Assembly (NCBI RefSeq): GCF_001426375.1
Contig: NZ_LMEO01000012.1
Span: 62,001 to 126,000, forward strand
Reading direction: 5' to 3'
DNA from: Paenibacillus sp. Root444D2
Lineage (GTDB): Bacteria; Bacillota; Bacilli; Paenibacillales; NBRC-103111
Length of the DNA stretch: 64,000 nucleotides
Translations under genes and position numbers: made by a program
In this document: positions 32,404 through 41,726 of the stretch, in pieces
Layout of the letters: each line of letters starts with the position of its first letter
How positions within the stretch are numbered: the stretch's first letter is position 1
The notes under the pieces: generated by a model
Told to the model about the DNA's origin: nothing
What the model saw: the letters and a program-made list of their open reading frames with translations, nothing else
Database searches by the model: none

Positions 32404-33960
32404 TTGGCACTGTTTTTTACAAAGAAAAAGAAACGAAAACTACAATCTTCACATCCTACGCCAACCCCTTCTACCCAACAGAAGCTCGACTGCTCACTTT
32501 CAATGAATGCTTATGAATTACATGATATATTCGAAAATTGCAGTGAAATCGTCTTCAGAGAAATTACTTTCGGGACGTCTCAGAAGATACAAGCACAGAT
32601 GATCTGGGTTGATGGCTTAGTCGAGCGTGAGCAACTTGAAAATGAAATTTTAGAGTCCTTATTACATAAATCTTCAAGTACGAAACTTCATCCTGATTCG
32701 GATAAGGAATCAATACTTGAATCAATAAAAAATAGTGTTTTAAGTGTTGCTCAGGTTAGCGAGCTAACAACCATCGGTGACGTTGTAGATAAAATTTTAA
32801 CAGGTGAAACCATCGTACTTTTTGACCGCATCTCCATCGCCCTATCCATAAGCACCAAGGGCGGTGCGGTTCGCACGGTTTCTGAACCCCAAACAGAGGT
32901 CGTTGTTCGTGGACCTCGACAAGGATTTACTGAAAGCTTAAGAACCAATACAACGCTTGTTCGCCGAATATTAAAAACACCTAAACTAAAAACAGAAGTT
33001 TTCAAAATAGGTGTTTTAACAAAAACAGAAGTAGTGATTGCCTACATTCATGGGTTAGCAAGTCTTGAAGTGTTAGATGAGGTAAGAGAGCGACTCTCAC
33101 AAATAGATGTGGACACTATTCTCGATAGTGCCTATATTGAAGAGCTTATTGAGGACCATTCTTATACGTTGTTCCCTCAAATTGCCCACACGGAGAGACC
33201 GGATAAGGCTGCAGCAGAATTGGCGGAGGGGAAAGTAGTTCTCTTTGTCGATGGCTCACCTTTTGTATTAATCATTCCCACAATTTTCTTTCAATTTTTT
33301 CAATCCAGTGAAGATTACTATGAACGATTTCCAATGGCATTTGCGGTTAGATTAATTCGCTATCTTTTCTTTGCTATTGCTCTCGTTTTACCATCTTTCT
33401 ATATTGCAGTCATAACCTATCATCATGAAATGCTGCCTGCCCAATTACTCATTAGTATAGCAGGATCCCATGAGGGAGTACCATTCCCCACATTTATTGA
33501 AGCACTGTTAATGGAAATTACCTTTGAAGCGCTACGAGAAGCCGGGGTTAGACTTCCCAAACAAGTGGGACAAGCGGTAAGCATTGTCGGTGCTTTAGTC
33601 ATTGGTGAGTCCGCCGTCCAAGCAGGTATTGTATCTACTGCGATGGTGATCGTAGTTGCCATTACAGCTATAGCTTCCTTCACCATCCCAGCCTTTAGCG
33701 TAGGTATTAGTATCCGATTAATGAGGTTCCCCTTGATGTTATTGGGTGCGGTCCTTGGTTTATATGGTATTATGCTTGGTTTGTTAGCCTTGTTGGTGCA
33801 TCTCTGCTCACTAAGTTCGTTCGGGGTACCCTACTTCTCTCCCATTGCTCCATTTAAATGGAGAAGTATGAAGGATCTAATTGTTCGAGCCCCAATATGG
33901 GCAATGAACAGAGTCCGTTTGAGAAAACCAAACAGACTACCGAAGAAAGGAACGGAATGA
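32404..33960 (+). CDS. gerA-type: GerA-family spore germination protein, A subunit
   Basis: A 518-residue A subunit of a germinant receptor. The first 275 residues form the cytoplasmic N-domain with the nucleoside-like core (VDGLVEREQLENEILESLL, DRISIALSISTKGGAVR, GPRQGFTESLRTNTTLVRRIL), followed by four or five membrane helices (about 285-490) with PFPTFIEALLMEITFEALREAGVRLP and GALVIGESAVQAGIVS, strongly conserved in the family. Receptors sit in the inner spore membrane and respond to amino acids or sugars. The TTG at 32404 is chosen because GGGGAGGG lies 9 nt upstream; upstream ATGs have no ribosome site. It is one base from the C subunit gene. Confidence 0.92.
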   Translation: MALFFTKKKKRKLQSSHPTPTPSTQQKLDCSLSMNAYELHDIFENCSEIVFREITFGTSQKIQAQMIWVDGLVEREQLENEILESLLHKSSSTKLHPDSDKESILESIKNSVLSVAQVSELTTIGDVVDKILTGETIVLFDRISIALSISTKGGAVRTVSEPQTEVVVRGPRQGFTESLRTNTTLVRRILKTPKLKTEVFKIGVLTKTEVVIAYIHGLASLEVLDEVRERLSQIDVDTILDSAYIEELIEDHSYTLFPQIAHTERPDKAAAELAEGKVVLFVDGSPFVLIIPTIFFQFFQSSEDYYERFPMAFAVRLIRYLFFAIALVLPSFYIAVITYHHEMLPAQLLISIAGSHEGVPFPTFIEALLMEITFEALREAGVRLPKQVGQAVSIVGALVIGESAVQAGIVSTAMVIVVAITAIASFTIPAFSVGISIRLMRFPLMLLGAVLGLYGIMLGLLALLVHLCSLSSFGVPYFSPIAPFKWRSMKDLIVRAPIWAMNRVRLRKPNRLPKKGTE

Positions 33961-33961
33961 A

Positions 33962-35182
33962 ATGACTAGAATAGCTTTACGATTAAGCTATATGTTCATA
34001 ATTCTTTTAATGATTGCCGGTTGCTGGGATCGGCAAGAAGTCGATAAGCTAGCCATTGTCATTGGTCTGGGAATTGATGTCATCTCTGGGCCGGAGCCGT
34101 TTCTAATTACTGCACAGGTCGTAAGCCCCTCTACTCAGAAAAGCGGCCAAGATGGAGGACAGGATAATCCATTTGTCATTCTTGCTCAAGGAAAAACAAT
34201 CTCGGAAGCCATCCGTAATTTTTCCAAAGATACACCAAGAAAAATGTTTTTTGCTCACAATAACATCATTGTTATCGGTGAGAAGCTTGCCAAAACAGGC
34301 ATTCAGGATTTCATGGACTTTTTAGATCGGAGCCCTCAATTTCGGAGAAATGCATGGCTCATGGTAACGCCTAAAACGGCTAAAGAAGTCTTACAGTCCA
34401 AATGTGATCTTCAAAAATACTCAGCAATCGGCATGAAAGAAATGATTTATGAAAGATATCATCCCTTCTCTAACAAAATGCAAAGAAAAGATACGATGAG
34501 CAGGCTAGAAGGCCCATCCGCTGCAGCCCTCGCATTAAAGGTTGATATCCTAGATGAGAATCAGCTTGAATCAAAAAAATTGAAGGAAGCAGGGAACACG
34601 GTTCAAAATCTGGATAAAAATTCAATTACAATTATGAAACAACTTCGGATTAGCGGTTTATCTGTATTCAATAAAGATAAATTTGCTGGGTACCTGAATG
34701 ATGCTGAAAGTCAGGGACTGCTTTGGTTCCTTGGTGAGCATAAAGAATATCCGATAAGACTCTCTTGTCCAAATTCTGAACAAAAGTATATAGTTTTTCT
34801 TTTGAATCAAACGAATAAAAAACTGAAGCCAGTTTTGGATCATCAGCAATTGGGGATGAAAGTTGAGATTGGTAATAATGCTATTGTTTCGGAAAATAAT
34901 TGCCCGGATCTAAGTCTTTTTAATCAACAAGATAAAACGAAGTTAGAGCAGCAATTGAATTTAGCCGTAAAGAAGCAAATGATGCAATCCCTAGATAGAG
35001 TAAAAGAATTGGGAACGGATGTCGTTCATTTTGCTGATGCCTTTTATCAAGAAAATCCCGCTGAGTGGCAGATGCTCGCCCATTCTTATGAGAAACGATT
35101 TTCGGAAATACAAGTTACGGTAGATGTAAAATCAAGGATTCGGTTAACCGGCATGACATCTGAGGCTCATACTCGCAACTAA
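33962..35182 (+). CDS. gerC-type: Ger(x)C-family germination lipoprotein, C subunit
   Basis: A 406-residue Ger(x)C lipoprotein: signal peptide with lipobox IAGC (Cys21) followed by WDRQEVDKLAIVIGLGID, the family hallmark. The middle contains the ISEAIRNFSKDTPRKMFFAHNNIIVIGEKLA segment and the C-terminal helix-strand domain ends in VDVKSRIRLTG. It is anchored on the outer face of the inner spore membrane with the A and B subunits. Operon with the A subunit; the B subunit is encoded on the opposite strand downstream, convergent, with 6 bp between stops. Confidence 0.92.
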   Translation: MTRIALRLSYMFIILLMIAGCWDRQEVDKLAIVIGLGIDVISGPEPFLITAQVVSPSTQKSGQDGGQDNPFVILAQGKTISEAIRNFSKDTPRKMFFAHNNIIVIGEKLAKTGIQDFMDFLDRSPQFRRNAWLMVTPKTAKEVLQSKCDLQKYSAIGMKEMIYERYHPFSNKMQRKDTMSRLEGPSAAALALKVDILDENQLESKKLKEAGNTVQNLDKNSITIMKQLRISGLSVFNKDKFAGYLNDAESQGLLWFLGEHKEYPIRLSCPNSEQKYIVFLLNQTNKKLKPVLDHQQLGMKVEIGNNAIVSENNCPDLSLFNQQDKTKLEQQLNLAVKKQMMQSLDRVKELGTDVVHFADAFYQENPAEWQMLAHSYEKRFSEIQVTVDVKSRIRLTGMTSEAHTRN

Positions 35183-35188
35183 AAGATG

Positions 35189-36283
35189 TCAGCTCTTTTT
35201 AGTACGAAGTGTCCCAATTATCCAGAGCAAGGACGGAATACCCAAGATCAGAATCGGCAGCGTAAACATTTCGGTAAAATATTTAGGATAATAGTAATCC
35301 GACTCCATAATGTTTCTTGGCAAGAGTGCAATAATGAAGACAATAGGAGCATTAAACCAGAGTATGTTCTTCCAGTTTTTCAGCTTCAGAAATTGCCCCA
35401 TCCCATAGCAGGCTGCAAAGAAAATAACCGATAATCGAATGAATACACTAGCTAGCCAGACAACAACGAAAATGACGTCCACATTTTGAATAAAATCAAC
35501 AACAGAGATCACTCGAATGATTTCAAAATAGGGATACCACATCTTTGCAGGCATATGGGGTCCGAAGGTTGTAATCACAAATAAAGTCGTCAAAGCAACC
35601 AGAAGACTTGCTACGAATGTTCCTATAACTGCAGCTGAAATCCCAGGTTTAGGGTTGGGCATAAACTTAATAAGCATAATGAGGATCACATTCTGTCCTA
35701 TGATTGCTGCAGGCGGAAGTGCTCCTTTTAGAAGGGGCATGAGAGGAATGTCCTTAAACACGGGTAAAATGTATTCGGTGCGCCAGTTATTCAAACTTAG
35801 CAGTAACGTCAAAAAGACAATAAAGATGATTAGTGGCCCAATAAATTCAGCGCACCTCCCAATCACTTCAATACCTTGACTAACTGCGTACACAACAACA
35901 GCTAAAATGCCTGCGATAATGACCCAGGAAGGAGTGTGAGGCATAATTAAATTCATACGGTTCGTCAATTCACGCATAATCACACCTGTCACGGAGTACC
36001 ATTGAGCAAAATAAATCAGTACCACAAAGCTTCCTAACCATTTTCCTAAAATCAACTGTGAATATTCAACAAAAGATTGATTGGGATAAAGTTGACTAAG
36101 CTTCGCGGCTGCATATACAGCCCATGCGCAGATCCCCCCGCAAATTAACATGGAGATCCAGGCATTTTTATGAGAAATGGCTATCGTTTGACCAATCGTT
36201 AACAATAAGGCTACACCAACAGCCATCGTGGTCATGAGCCAAAATATTTGATTGGCGGATAGCTGTGTTTTTGCTGGCCTCAC
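35189..36283 (-). CDS. gerB-type: GerB-family germination protein, B subunit
   Basis: A 364-residue membrane protein with ten hydrophobic helices of the APC-like GerAB/endospore germination permease family; KTQLSANQIFWLMTTMAVGVALL near the start and NQSFVEYSQLILGKWLG are typical. The subunit is believed to hold the germinant-binding pocket. It is on the minus strand, so it is not cotranscribed with gerA/gerC, which is unusual; normally the order A-B-C or A-C-B is one operon. GTG start with AGGAG upstream. Confidence 0.9.
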   Translation of the reverse strand: MRPAKTQLSANQIFWLMTTMAVGVALLLTIGQTIAISHKNAWISMLICGGICAWAVYAAAKLSQLYPNQSFVEYSQLILGKWLGSFVVLIYFAQWYSVTGVIMRELTNRMNLIMPHTPSWVIIAGILAVVVYAVSQGIEVIGRCAEFIGPLIIFIVFLTLLLSLNNWRTEYILPVFKDIPLMPLLKGALPPAAIIGQNVILIMLIKFMPNPKPGISAAVIGTFVASLLVALTTLFVITTFGPHMPAKMWYPYFEIIRVISVVDFIQNVDVIFVVVWLASVFIRLSVIFFAACYGMGQFLKLKNWKNILWFNAPIVFIIALLPRNIMESDYYYPKYFTEMFTLPILILGIPSLLWIIGTLRTKKS

Positions 36284-36343
36284 TTAGCAGACTCCTCTAC
36301 ACATTATCTGACCAGTATTGACGTTAATCATTTCAAATATAAC

Positions 36344-36374
36344 CAAAAAAAAGCTTGAGGTTCATCAAGCTTTT
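36344..36374 (-). terminator. Terminator overlapping the EamA gene end
   Basis: Stem AAAAGCTTGA / TCAAGCTTTT with TGAACC loop followed by TTTT on the minus strand; it includes the stop codon. Confidence 0.8.
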
Positions 36375-37279
36375 CGATTCCGGACCGTATTCTTATTAGA
36401 CGATGATTTCGATATTTCACTAAAACAGATGCCCAGTAGGATTAAAATAACACCAACCCATCGAAGCCAGGATATCGTTTCGCCAAGTAAGAAATAAGCG
36501 CTAATAACTGTAATTGGAAGCTCCACAGCGCTAAGTATACCAGCCATTCTGCCGCCAATTCTCGGAATTGACACGAGCATAAATAATAAAGGCAATGCTT
36601 GTCCGACTAAACCTGTGATAATCCCCCATCCGAATAGTCCATTCCATAAAACCCCAGATGTTAAGTATGTGGGAGGATACATCGGAAATAGCGAAAACGC
36701 TCCTATGGTAAGGGTCAGTGCTGCGCGAACAATCGGTGAAGACTCATTACTCATATACTCGGGTAAATATAAACTTATTGCGAAACAAAGTGCAGCTAGT
36801 AAACCATATCCGATCGCTAACAATGAAAGATTCGGAAGCTTCGTTTGGAATAAGCCAACCGCTAATACCGTTCCCCCAAGAATGAAGGCTATTCCAATCC
36901 ATTTCTGCGGCGATGGCAGTACACGTTTAACAATAACATCCAATAATGTAACCATCCAAGTGACTTGGAAGAGCAAGACAATACTTAAGGAAACAGGTAG
37001 AAGCGTTATCGATTTAAAATAGAAAAATATGGCCCAAGCTGATGTTATACCTGTTCCTATGATAAAGAGCCAATCCTTCCCTTGTGGGAACTTAACACGC
37101 TTAATAACTGGCAAAATCATCAGCCATAAAATAATCACGGCGAACCCATACTGTGCATTAGTCAAGTCCATGATAGTGAAGCCTTTATTATATAAGTAAT
37201 CTACTAAAGGGGCTGTAAAGCCTAAGAAAGATGCTGCCAATAGCATAAGAAGTGTATAAATCCATGTTGAACGGAACAT
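36365..37279 (-). CDS. EamA/DMT family transporter
   Basis: A 304-residue membrane protein with ten predicted helices made of two EamA repeats of five (first repeat about 8-135, second about 150-295). The ends of the repeats show the glycine- and proline-containing pattern (GGTVLAVGLF, ELPITVISAYFLLGETISWLRWVGVILILLGI) of drug/metabolite transporters. The substrate is unknown; exporters of amino acids, cysteine metabolites or purines are known in the family. ATG with GGAGGG upstream. No operon partner; its terminator overlaps its last codons. Confidence 0.85.
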   Translation of the reverse strand: MFRSTWIYTLLMLLAASFLGFTAPLVDYLYNKGFTIMDLTNAQYGFAVIILWLMILPVIKRVKFPQGKDWLFIIGTGITSAWAIFFYFKSITLLPVSLSIVLLFQVTWMVTLLDVIVKRVLPSPQKWIGIAFILGGTVLAVGLFQTKLPNLSLLAIGYGLLAALCFAISLYLPEYMSNESSPIVRAALTLTIGAFSLFPMYPPTYLTSGVLWNGLFGWGIITGLVGQALPLLFMLVSIPRIGGRMAGILSAVELPITVISAYFLLGETISWLRWVGVILILLGICFSEISKSSSNKNTVRNRKA

Positions 37280-37328
37280 CGTTACCCTCCATTTATAAAA
37301 CCTTGCTGCTAAACAAAATGCTCAAGTG

Positions 37329-38618
37329 CTATTTATTTCCCATAGGAGTATCTGCTTTAGGAGAATATACACCGAAATGGTCAAGACTTGATTCGCCATT
37401 TACTTGACCGGAAGCAGTGAAGTTAAATTTCAATTGATAATCTCCAGCATTATAAATAAGAACTTGTTGATTGTTGATTTGATCAATCTTATCAGGATTC
37501 CCTAATATTTTCTCAATTATGGATCTGGTTAATTGGGAAACATCTCGTGATGGGTCTGCTAGAGAACCATATGATCTAATTTCGTCAATGACCTCTCCCT
37601 TCCCAACAACAAAAGTAAAGCTTCCATGTCCCATCCCTAATGAGTAACTTTCCGAGTATTCACCTGTGGTATTCTTTGCATCAGGTTGACCTAGCTTCTG
37701 ATGGATGTCATTGATCAATGTTTTGCCTACAATAAAATCTGTTCCTGAGACTTGCCCTTTTTGGGCTAACTCTTTCATTTGTTCCAAAATGACTGAATGA
37801 TCAACAGAACCGGTGTCGGCGACTAGTCCATTATTTACCAATCGATCAAGTAATGTCGCTGCTTCAGCACGGGTTATAATCTTCTGAGGTAGGAAGAGGT
37901 TCATATCTTCACCCTCAATCACTTTATTTTTTATAGCAGTGGCTACATAAGGACGAAGCGAAATCGAAATATCTTTTAAATCGGAGAACCGTGTGCTCAG
38001 CAAGTCATCAGCCGATGTCGCATCAAGTAACTGAATTTTGGAATTTTGTTTGATAAGGGCTTTTAAGATAACTGCAGCGGCATCTTCTCTTTTTACATGT
38101 TGTAGAGGACTAAAGTCTATACCGCCATTCGTATTTGGATTGGAAGTAAAGAAGTCTTTCGTTTCTTCCACAAAATGATATGACCAGCGGTTCAGCGGAA
38201 CATCATTAAAATCTTGATTGGTTGACTCGTTTTTCAAGTTGAACATTTTTGCAACCATAGTTGCCAATTCTTCACGATTAACGGGGTTATCGGGGTTAAA
38301 TTGATTATCATTATCCCCGTCTACAATTCCTTTTCCAATAAGGTCTTTAATGTTTGCTTCAGCCCAATGGCCTACGATATCGCTAAGAATTGGCCTTACG
38401 CCTCCGGCAGTGTTTACTGGCAGTCCCGAATCGTTGAATTTGAATTTTTCTCCGACAAGTCCACTAGAGATATTTACACGTTGTCCGATATCATTGATTT
38501 GTTCTTTGACTCCTTTTATCGGATCTGAAACTTCCGAATTTGTTGCATATACAAATGAAGCTCCGCCAACTAATAAAGAAGTAATAGCAATTGAACTAAT
38601 TAATTTAAAGTATTTCAT
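37329..38618 (-). CDS. SLH-domain surface protein with DUF4309 domain
   Basis: A 429-residue secreted protein: signal peptide (MKYFKLISSIAITSLLVGGASFVYA), then three S-layer homology units (about residues 75-125, 140-190 and 205-260; LSDIVGHWAEANIKDLIGKG, FNDVPLNRWSYHFV, FSDLKDISISLRPYVATAI) that bind secondary wall polymer, and a C-terminal DUF4309 region (about 300-420; IHQKLGQPDAKNTTGEYSES, GKGEVIDEIRSYG). DUF4309 domains are found in Bacillales wall or spore proteins of unknown role. Start at 38618 follows AGGAGG; the longer frame to 38690 is not supported. Likely anchored at the cell surface. Confidence 0.88.
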   Translation of the reverse strand: MKYFKLISSIAITSLLVGGASFVYATNSEVSDPIKGVKEQINDIGQRVNISSGLVGEKFKFNDSGLPVNTAGGVRPILSDIVGHWAEANIKDLIGKGIVDGDNDNQFNPDNPVNREELATMVAKMFNLKNESTNQDFNDVPLNRWSYHFVEETKDFFTSNPNTNGGIDFSPLQHVKREDAAAVILKALIKQNSKIQLLDATSADDLLSTRFSDLKDISISLRPYVATAIKNKVIEGEDMNLFLPQKIITRAEAATLLDRLVNNGLVADTGSVDHSVILEQMKELAQKGQVSGTDFIVGKTLINDIHQKLGQPDAKNTTGEYSESYSLGMGHGSFTFVVGKGEVIDEIRSYGSLADPSRDVSQLTRSIIEKILGNPDKIDQINNQQVLIYNAGDYQLKFNFTASGQVNGESSLDHFGVYSPKADTPMGNK

Positions 38619-38942
38619 TAAAAGAATCCTCCTAATACGTACATTATTATTTCCAATGGAGTGGATAATTAGTAACCGTAGGCACTTCAATCATGATAGC
38701 TTGCATACCTTCTATTTTGGATTGAAATATTACTTCCGACTCAGATTCCGACTCTATAATGACAAAATCCTTAAGGTTAAGAGAAAGATTTAATCTGAAT
38801 CTTATTAAACAACCAAAGGACATTTCGACTTTACAAACATACAAACCATTGATCAATATTACTATTTCTATGATAATGATAAATTTTAGCAATGATAATG
38901 AAAGACACACAAAACGTACGCACTCCTGGTATCCAAGAATAA
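38619..38942. other. A/T-rich region upstream of the SLH gene
   Basis: About 320 bp that must hold the SLH gene promoter. It contains two copies of TGATAATGA at 38871 and 38893 (22 bp apart) and two copies of TTCCGACTC at 38734 and 38746. No gene that I can defend. Confidence 0.5.
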
Positions 38943-39926
38943 TTACCCATTTAATAAATTTCCATTGAAGAGAATGATAAGAGTTCGAATAAACAGAACT
39001 AAGAGAACAACACTTAGTAACGCAAGAATCACAGCCGCGATGTCCATTAACAACCATGAATTTACAAACATCGCATACTTCAAAGCTGCATTACTAAGTG
39101 CCGCCATTGGAAAGCTTACAGCCCACCAAGAAGCCCCGAACGGTACCGACTTTTTGAACACTTTGACAAATAAGACAACGAATAAGAATAAACCAAAATA
39201 GAATAAGATTGATGCAAACTGATCAATACGCTGCATGAAATTCGTATAACCAAGAAAACCAACCTCAAACGGTGCAATCAGTATGATCAGTGATGGCGTT
39301 AACCCTGCTGGCATAGGGGCTTGATGAATGAGTCTTGAAACAATCATGGTGAAGAAAACTAAGGCAACAATACCTCCAATAGCCAAACACAAGAGATTCA
39401 CCTCATGTGCCCATGTGAATGGCATTGTTCCTCCTGCAACAGCCACATCGATTGTAGCTACCCCGGGAATAAGCCATGCAGGAACCGCATTACCCTGTTC
39501 TTGGTTCCCGTTCAACAATCGAGAAACGATAACATAGCTTAGTATTAACGTTGTCACAGTCCCGATGATCCAAATAACCTGTCCCAAACTTTGGCTGTAT
39601 GAACTAAGCACAGAAGAAAGCAGAAGAAGTGCAATTGTAATCGTACCGAAAAAATTTCCTGCTATGGGATGTGTAAATTCCCCCACAACTTTACGTGGAT
39701 ATAATACACATTTAGAAATGTAAGCAATGCTTAGCGCGATAAACATGATGACAGCAATGAGACCAATCACTTCTGCAATGATTGGGGATGTACCGAACAG
39801 TTTGCTAGATTGTCTCCATGCTAAAGACAAACCCGAGATCCCCATAACCGACCCGAATAAATTAACGGGCAGGAATTGTATAGAGCCCATTCCCTTGTGT
39901 TGCTGCACCACAGATGTTGTTTCCAT
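38943..39926 (-). CDS. TDT/SLAC1-family (TehA-like) anion channel or exporter
   Basis: A 327-residue protein with ten hydrophobic helices in the TDT/voltage-dependent anion channel fold: MGISGLSLAWRQSSKLFG near the start (GxSGLxxAxR is the family opening), HPIAGNFFGTITIALLLLS, PFEVGFLGYTNF and PFGASWWAVSFPMAALSNA. Members export sulfite (SSU1), tellurite/ethidium (TehA) or act as anion channels (SLAC1). The substrate is not known. Start at the ATG with AAGGAAGG 9 nt upstream. It is divergent from a GntR regulator, which probably controls it. Confidence 0.87.
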   Translation of the reverse strand: METTSVVQQHKGMGSIQFLPVNLFGSVMGISGLSLAWRQSSKLFGTSPIIAEVIGLIAVIMFIALSIAYISKCVLYPRKVVGEFTHPIAGNFFGTITIALLLLSSVLSSYSQSLGQVIWIIGTVTTLILSYVIVSRLLNGNQEQGNAVPAWLIPGVATIDVAVAGGTMPFTWAHEVNLLCLAIGGIVALVFFTMIVSRLIHQAPMPAGLTPSLIILIAPFEVGFLGYTNFMQRIDQFASILFYFGLFLFVVLFVKVFKKSVPFGASWWAVSFPMAALSNAALKYAMFVNSWLLMDIAAVILALLSVVLLVLFIRTLIILFNGNLLNG

Positions 39927-40129
39927 AACAATCAACCTTCCTTTGTTTCCATTAATATGTTACCTAATTGATTGGTTAACCTGTTATCTATTTTAATATT
40001 CAACCTACCTTCCTGTCAACATAATCATTTGAAATCATTAATTTAAACCCCTACTTGCAACAAATAGACAAATTGTTTAAGCTTAACATATCCAGATAAC
40101 TAGTCATTTATGAAAGTTGGTGATCATCC

Positions 40130-40807
40130 TTGACCTTAAAAATAGATTCGCTTATAACGATTGATTCACAATCACCATTACCAATTAACATTCAAATAAA
40201 AGAACAAATAAAATTGCTAATTGGCAGCCAAGTACTTTCTCCTGGAGATGATCTTCCTTCGACTAACCAATTAGCCGATCATCTTTCTATTAATCGAAAT
40301 ACTATCCAATGGGTTTACTCTCAATTAAAAGATGAAGGACTGCTAGTCATTCAAAAGGGTCGCGGAACTCGCATAGCAGATGAAAATAAAATCGAAGAAT
40401 TTAAGCGAAGTAACCCTTACTATCCATTCGTTAAAGAAATGATGTCCCAGTCAAGTGAGGCGGGTTATCACTCAGAGCACTTACTTTTGGCAGGGTTTGC
40501 CTATTTGCAGCTTTATGGCAAACCTGTCAAAACCCATTCCACCTATTTGTTTGTCGAATGCAAGGTGCAATCATGCTACTTTTATTTAGATGAGATTGTA
40601 AAAAATACATCTGCTGAGATCCAGACGATTGATATCGATGCCCCAGAACACGAATTATTAGACTCGATTCGACGTGCTGATGTTATTGTAACGACATCGG
40701 AGAGAGGTGATCGTGTTAGAAACCTTAGCGGCGCTGCTGGTAAAACAATCATCACAGTAGGCGACCCGAATGATGTATCTTTGCTTCTCAATCTTATACG
40801 TCCATAA
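40130..40807 (+). CDS. GntR-family regulator with an unusual C-terminal domain
   Basis: A 225-residue regulator. The N-terminal winged helix-turn-helix (about residues 8-80; SPLPINIQIKEQIKLLI, LPSTNQLADHLSINRNTIQWVYSQLKDEGLLVIQKGRGT) is of the YtrA/short GntR kind. The C-terminus (about 85-225) is longer than in YtrA and has alternating strand-helix blocks ending with VIVTTSERGDRVRNL and IITVGDPNDVS, like a small ligand-binding alpha/beta domain. A TTG start with GGTGAT is assumed. Divergent from the anion-channel gene with 203 bp between, probably its regulator. Confidence 0.82.
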   Translation: MTLKIDSLITIDSQSPLPINIQIKEQIKLLIGSQVLSPGDDLPSTNQLADHLSINRNTIQWVYSQLKDEGLLVIQKGRGTRIADENKIEEFKRSNPYYPFVKEMMSQSSEAGYHSEHLLLAGFAYLQLYGKPVKTHSTYLFVECKVQSCYFYLDEIVKNTSAEIQTIDIDAPEHELLDSIRRADVIVTTSERGDRVRNLSGAAGKTIITVGDPNDVSLLLNLIRP

Positions 40808-40819
40808 GTCTCCAAAATA

Positions 40820-40868
40820 GTAAAAGACCATTAATCGCCACCTTCATAGCGATTAACGGTCTTTATTT
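40820..40868. terminator. Bidirectional terminator
   Basis: Stem AAAGACCATTAATCGC / GCGATTAACGGTCTTT (one mismatch) between convergent gntR and nitroreductase genes, T-rich on both sides. Confidence 0.88.
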
Positions 40869-40869
40869 T

Positions 40870-41484
40870 TTAAATATATTTCACAAACTCGCCAATCGGT
40901 TTACGATAACCGCGCGGCCGCTGGCTTGACGTATCTTCTTTCCCTATCGTAATTAACATAGCTGGAACATAGCGTTCATCTATTTGAAGAGCCTCAATGA
41001 GCTTGTCTGCTTCAAAACCGATCATTGGACAAGTATCCCAGCCTTGATCTTTCGCAGTAAGCAACATGGCCGATAGACTTGCATTCCGGATCGCCTCATC
41101 TCGCTTGAACGGCTCTCCCCGTTCTTCATAGAAATTTGTCACTTGCTGCACTTCGGCATCTAACTCTTGTTTACTAAAGAATCCTAAATGGAAAAGTCCT
41201 TCATTTATTCTTGCAGAATCCTTATAGGCTTCCAAATCGCCAAGAACTACAATAACTGCAGACGAGCTTAGAATTTTGTACTGTTTATAAGAGGCATCAT
41301 ACACCTTCTGTTTCACCAAAGGGTCTGTGACAACAACATAATTAGCATGCTGTAAGTTATAAGCGGATGGTGCAAATTTAACCAGGGCAAAAATTTGCTC
41401 TAATTCTTTTTGTGAAATATCGATCCCTTGCGTGAATTTGCTTGCAGATCTTCTAGATTTTACAACCGATTCAAAATCATTCAA
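40870..41484 (-). CDS. Nitroreductase family flavoprotein (MhqN/YodC-like)
   Basis: A 204-residue nitroreductase: RRSASKFTQG at the N-terminus (FMN-phosphate contact), the APSAYNLQHANYVVV segment, the middle EAIRNASLSAMLLTAKDQGWDTCPMIGFEADKL and the tail RPRGYRKPIGEFVKYI. The pattern and length fit YodC/MhqN-type enzymes that reduce quinones or nitro compounds with NAD(P)H and FMN. Starts at a TTG with GGGGGAC upstream. Monocistronic. Confidence 0.85.
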   Translation of the reverse strand: MNDFESVVKSRRSASKFTQGIDISQKELEQIFALVKFAPSAYNLQHANYVVVTDPLVKQKVYDASYKQYKILSSSAVIVVLGDLEAYKDSARINEGLFHLGFFSKQELDAEVQQVTNFYEERGEPFKRDEAIRNASLSAMLLTAKDQGWDTCPMIGFEADKLIEALQIDERYVPAMLITIGKEDTSSQRPRGYRKPIGEFVKYI

Positions 41485-41726
41485 CGTAAAGTCCCCCTAG
41501 CAATTTATGTAATAGATGCTCAATACTTTATTCTAGTAGAGTAATGACTCGATAGCAATATGAAATTACATTTTTCGACATTTTTCTATGATTCACCTAA
41601 CACTGTTCAAGAAAGGTTCGATTACGAATCACATAATCCAGAACTTATTTGCAGGAATTTACTTGCATTTGGGGAACTTAAAAGAAGCAACAATCTAAAT
41701 GGCTTATAAAGAAGGAGAAAACAAAC

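Noticed and set aside
38871-38901. Fur box
   Set aside because: The two TGATAATGA copies are direct repeats 22 bp apart; a Fur box needs inverted overlapping 7-1-7 half-sites, so I list the repeats but not a Fur site.
38647-39057. 136-residue minus-strand frame between the SLH and TDT genes
   Set aside because: It starts inside the TDT gene in another frame, lacks a ribosome site and has unnatural composition (ESESES from the TTCCGACTC repeat).
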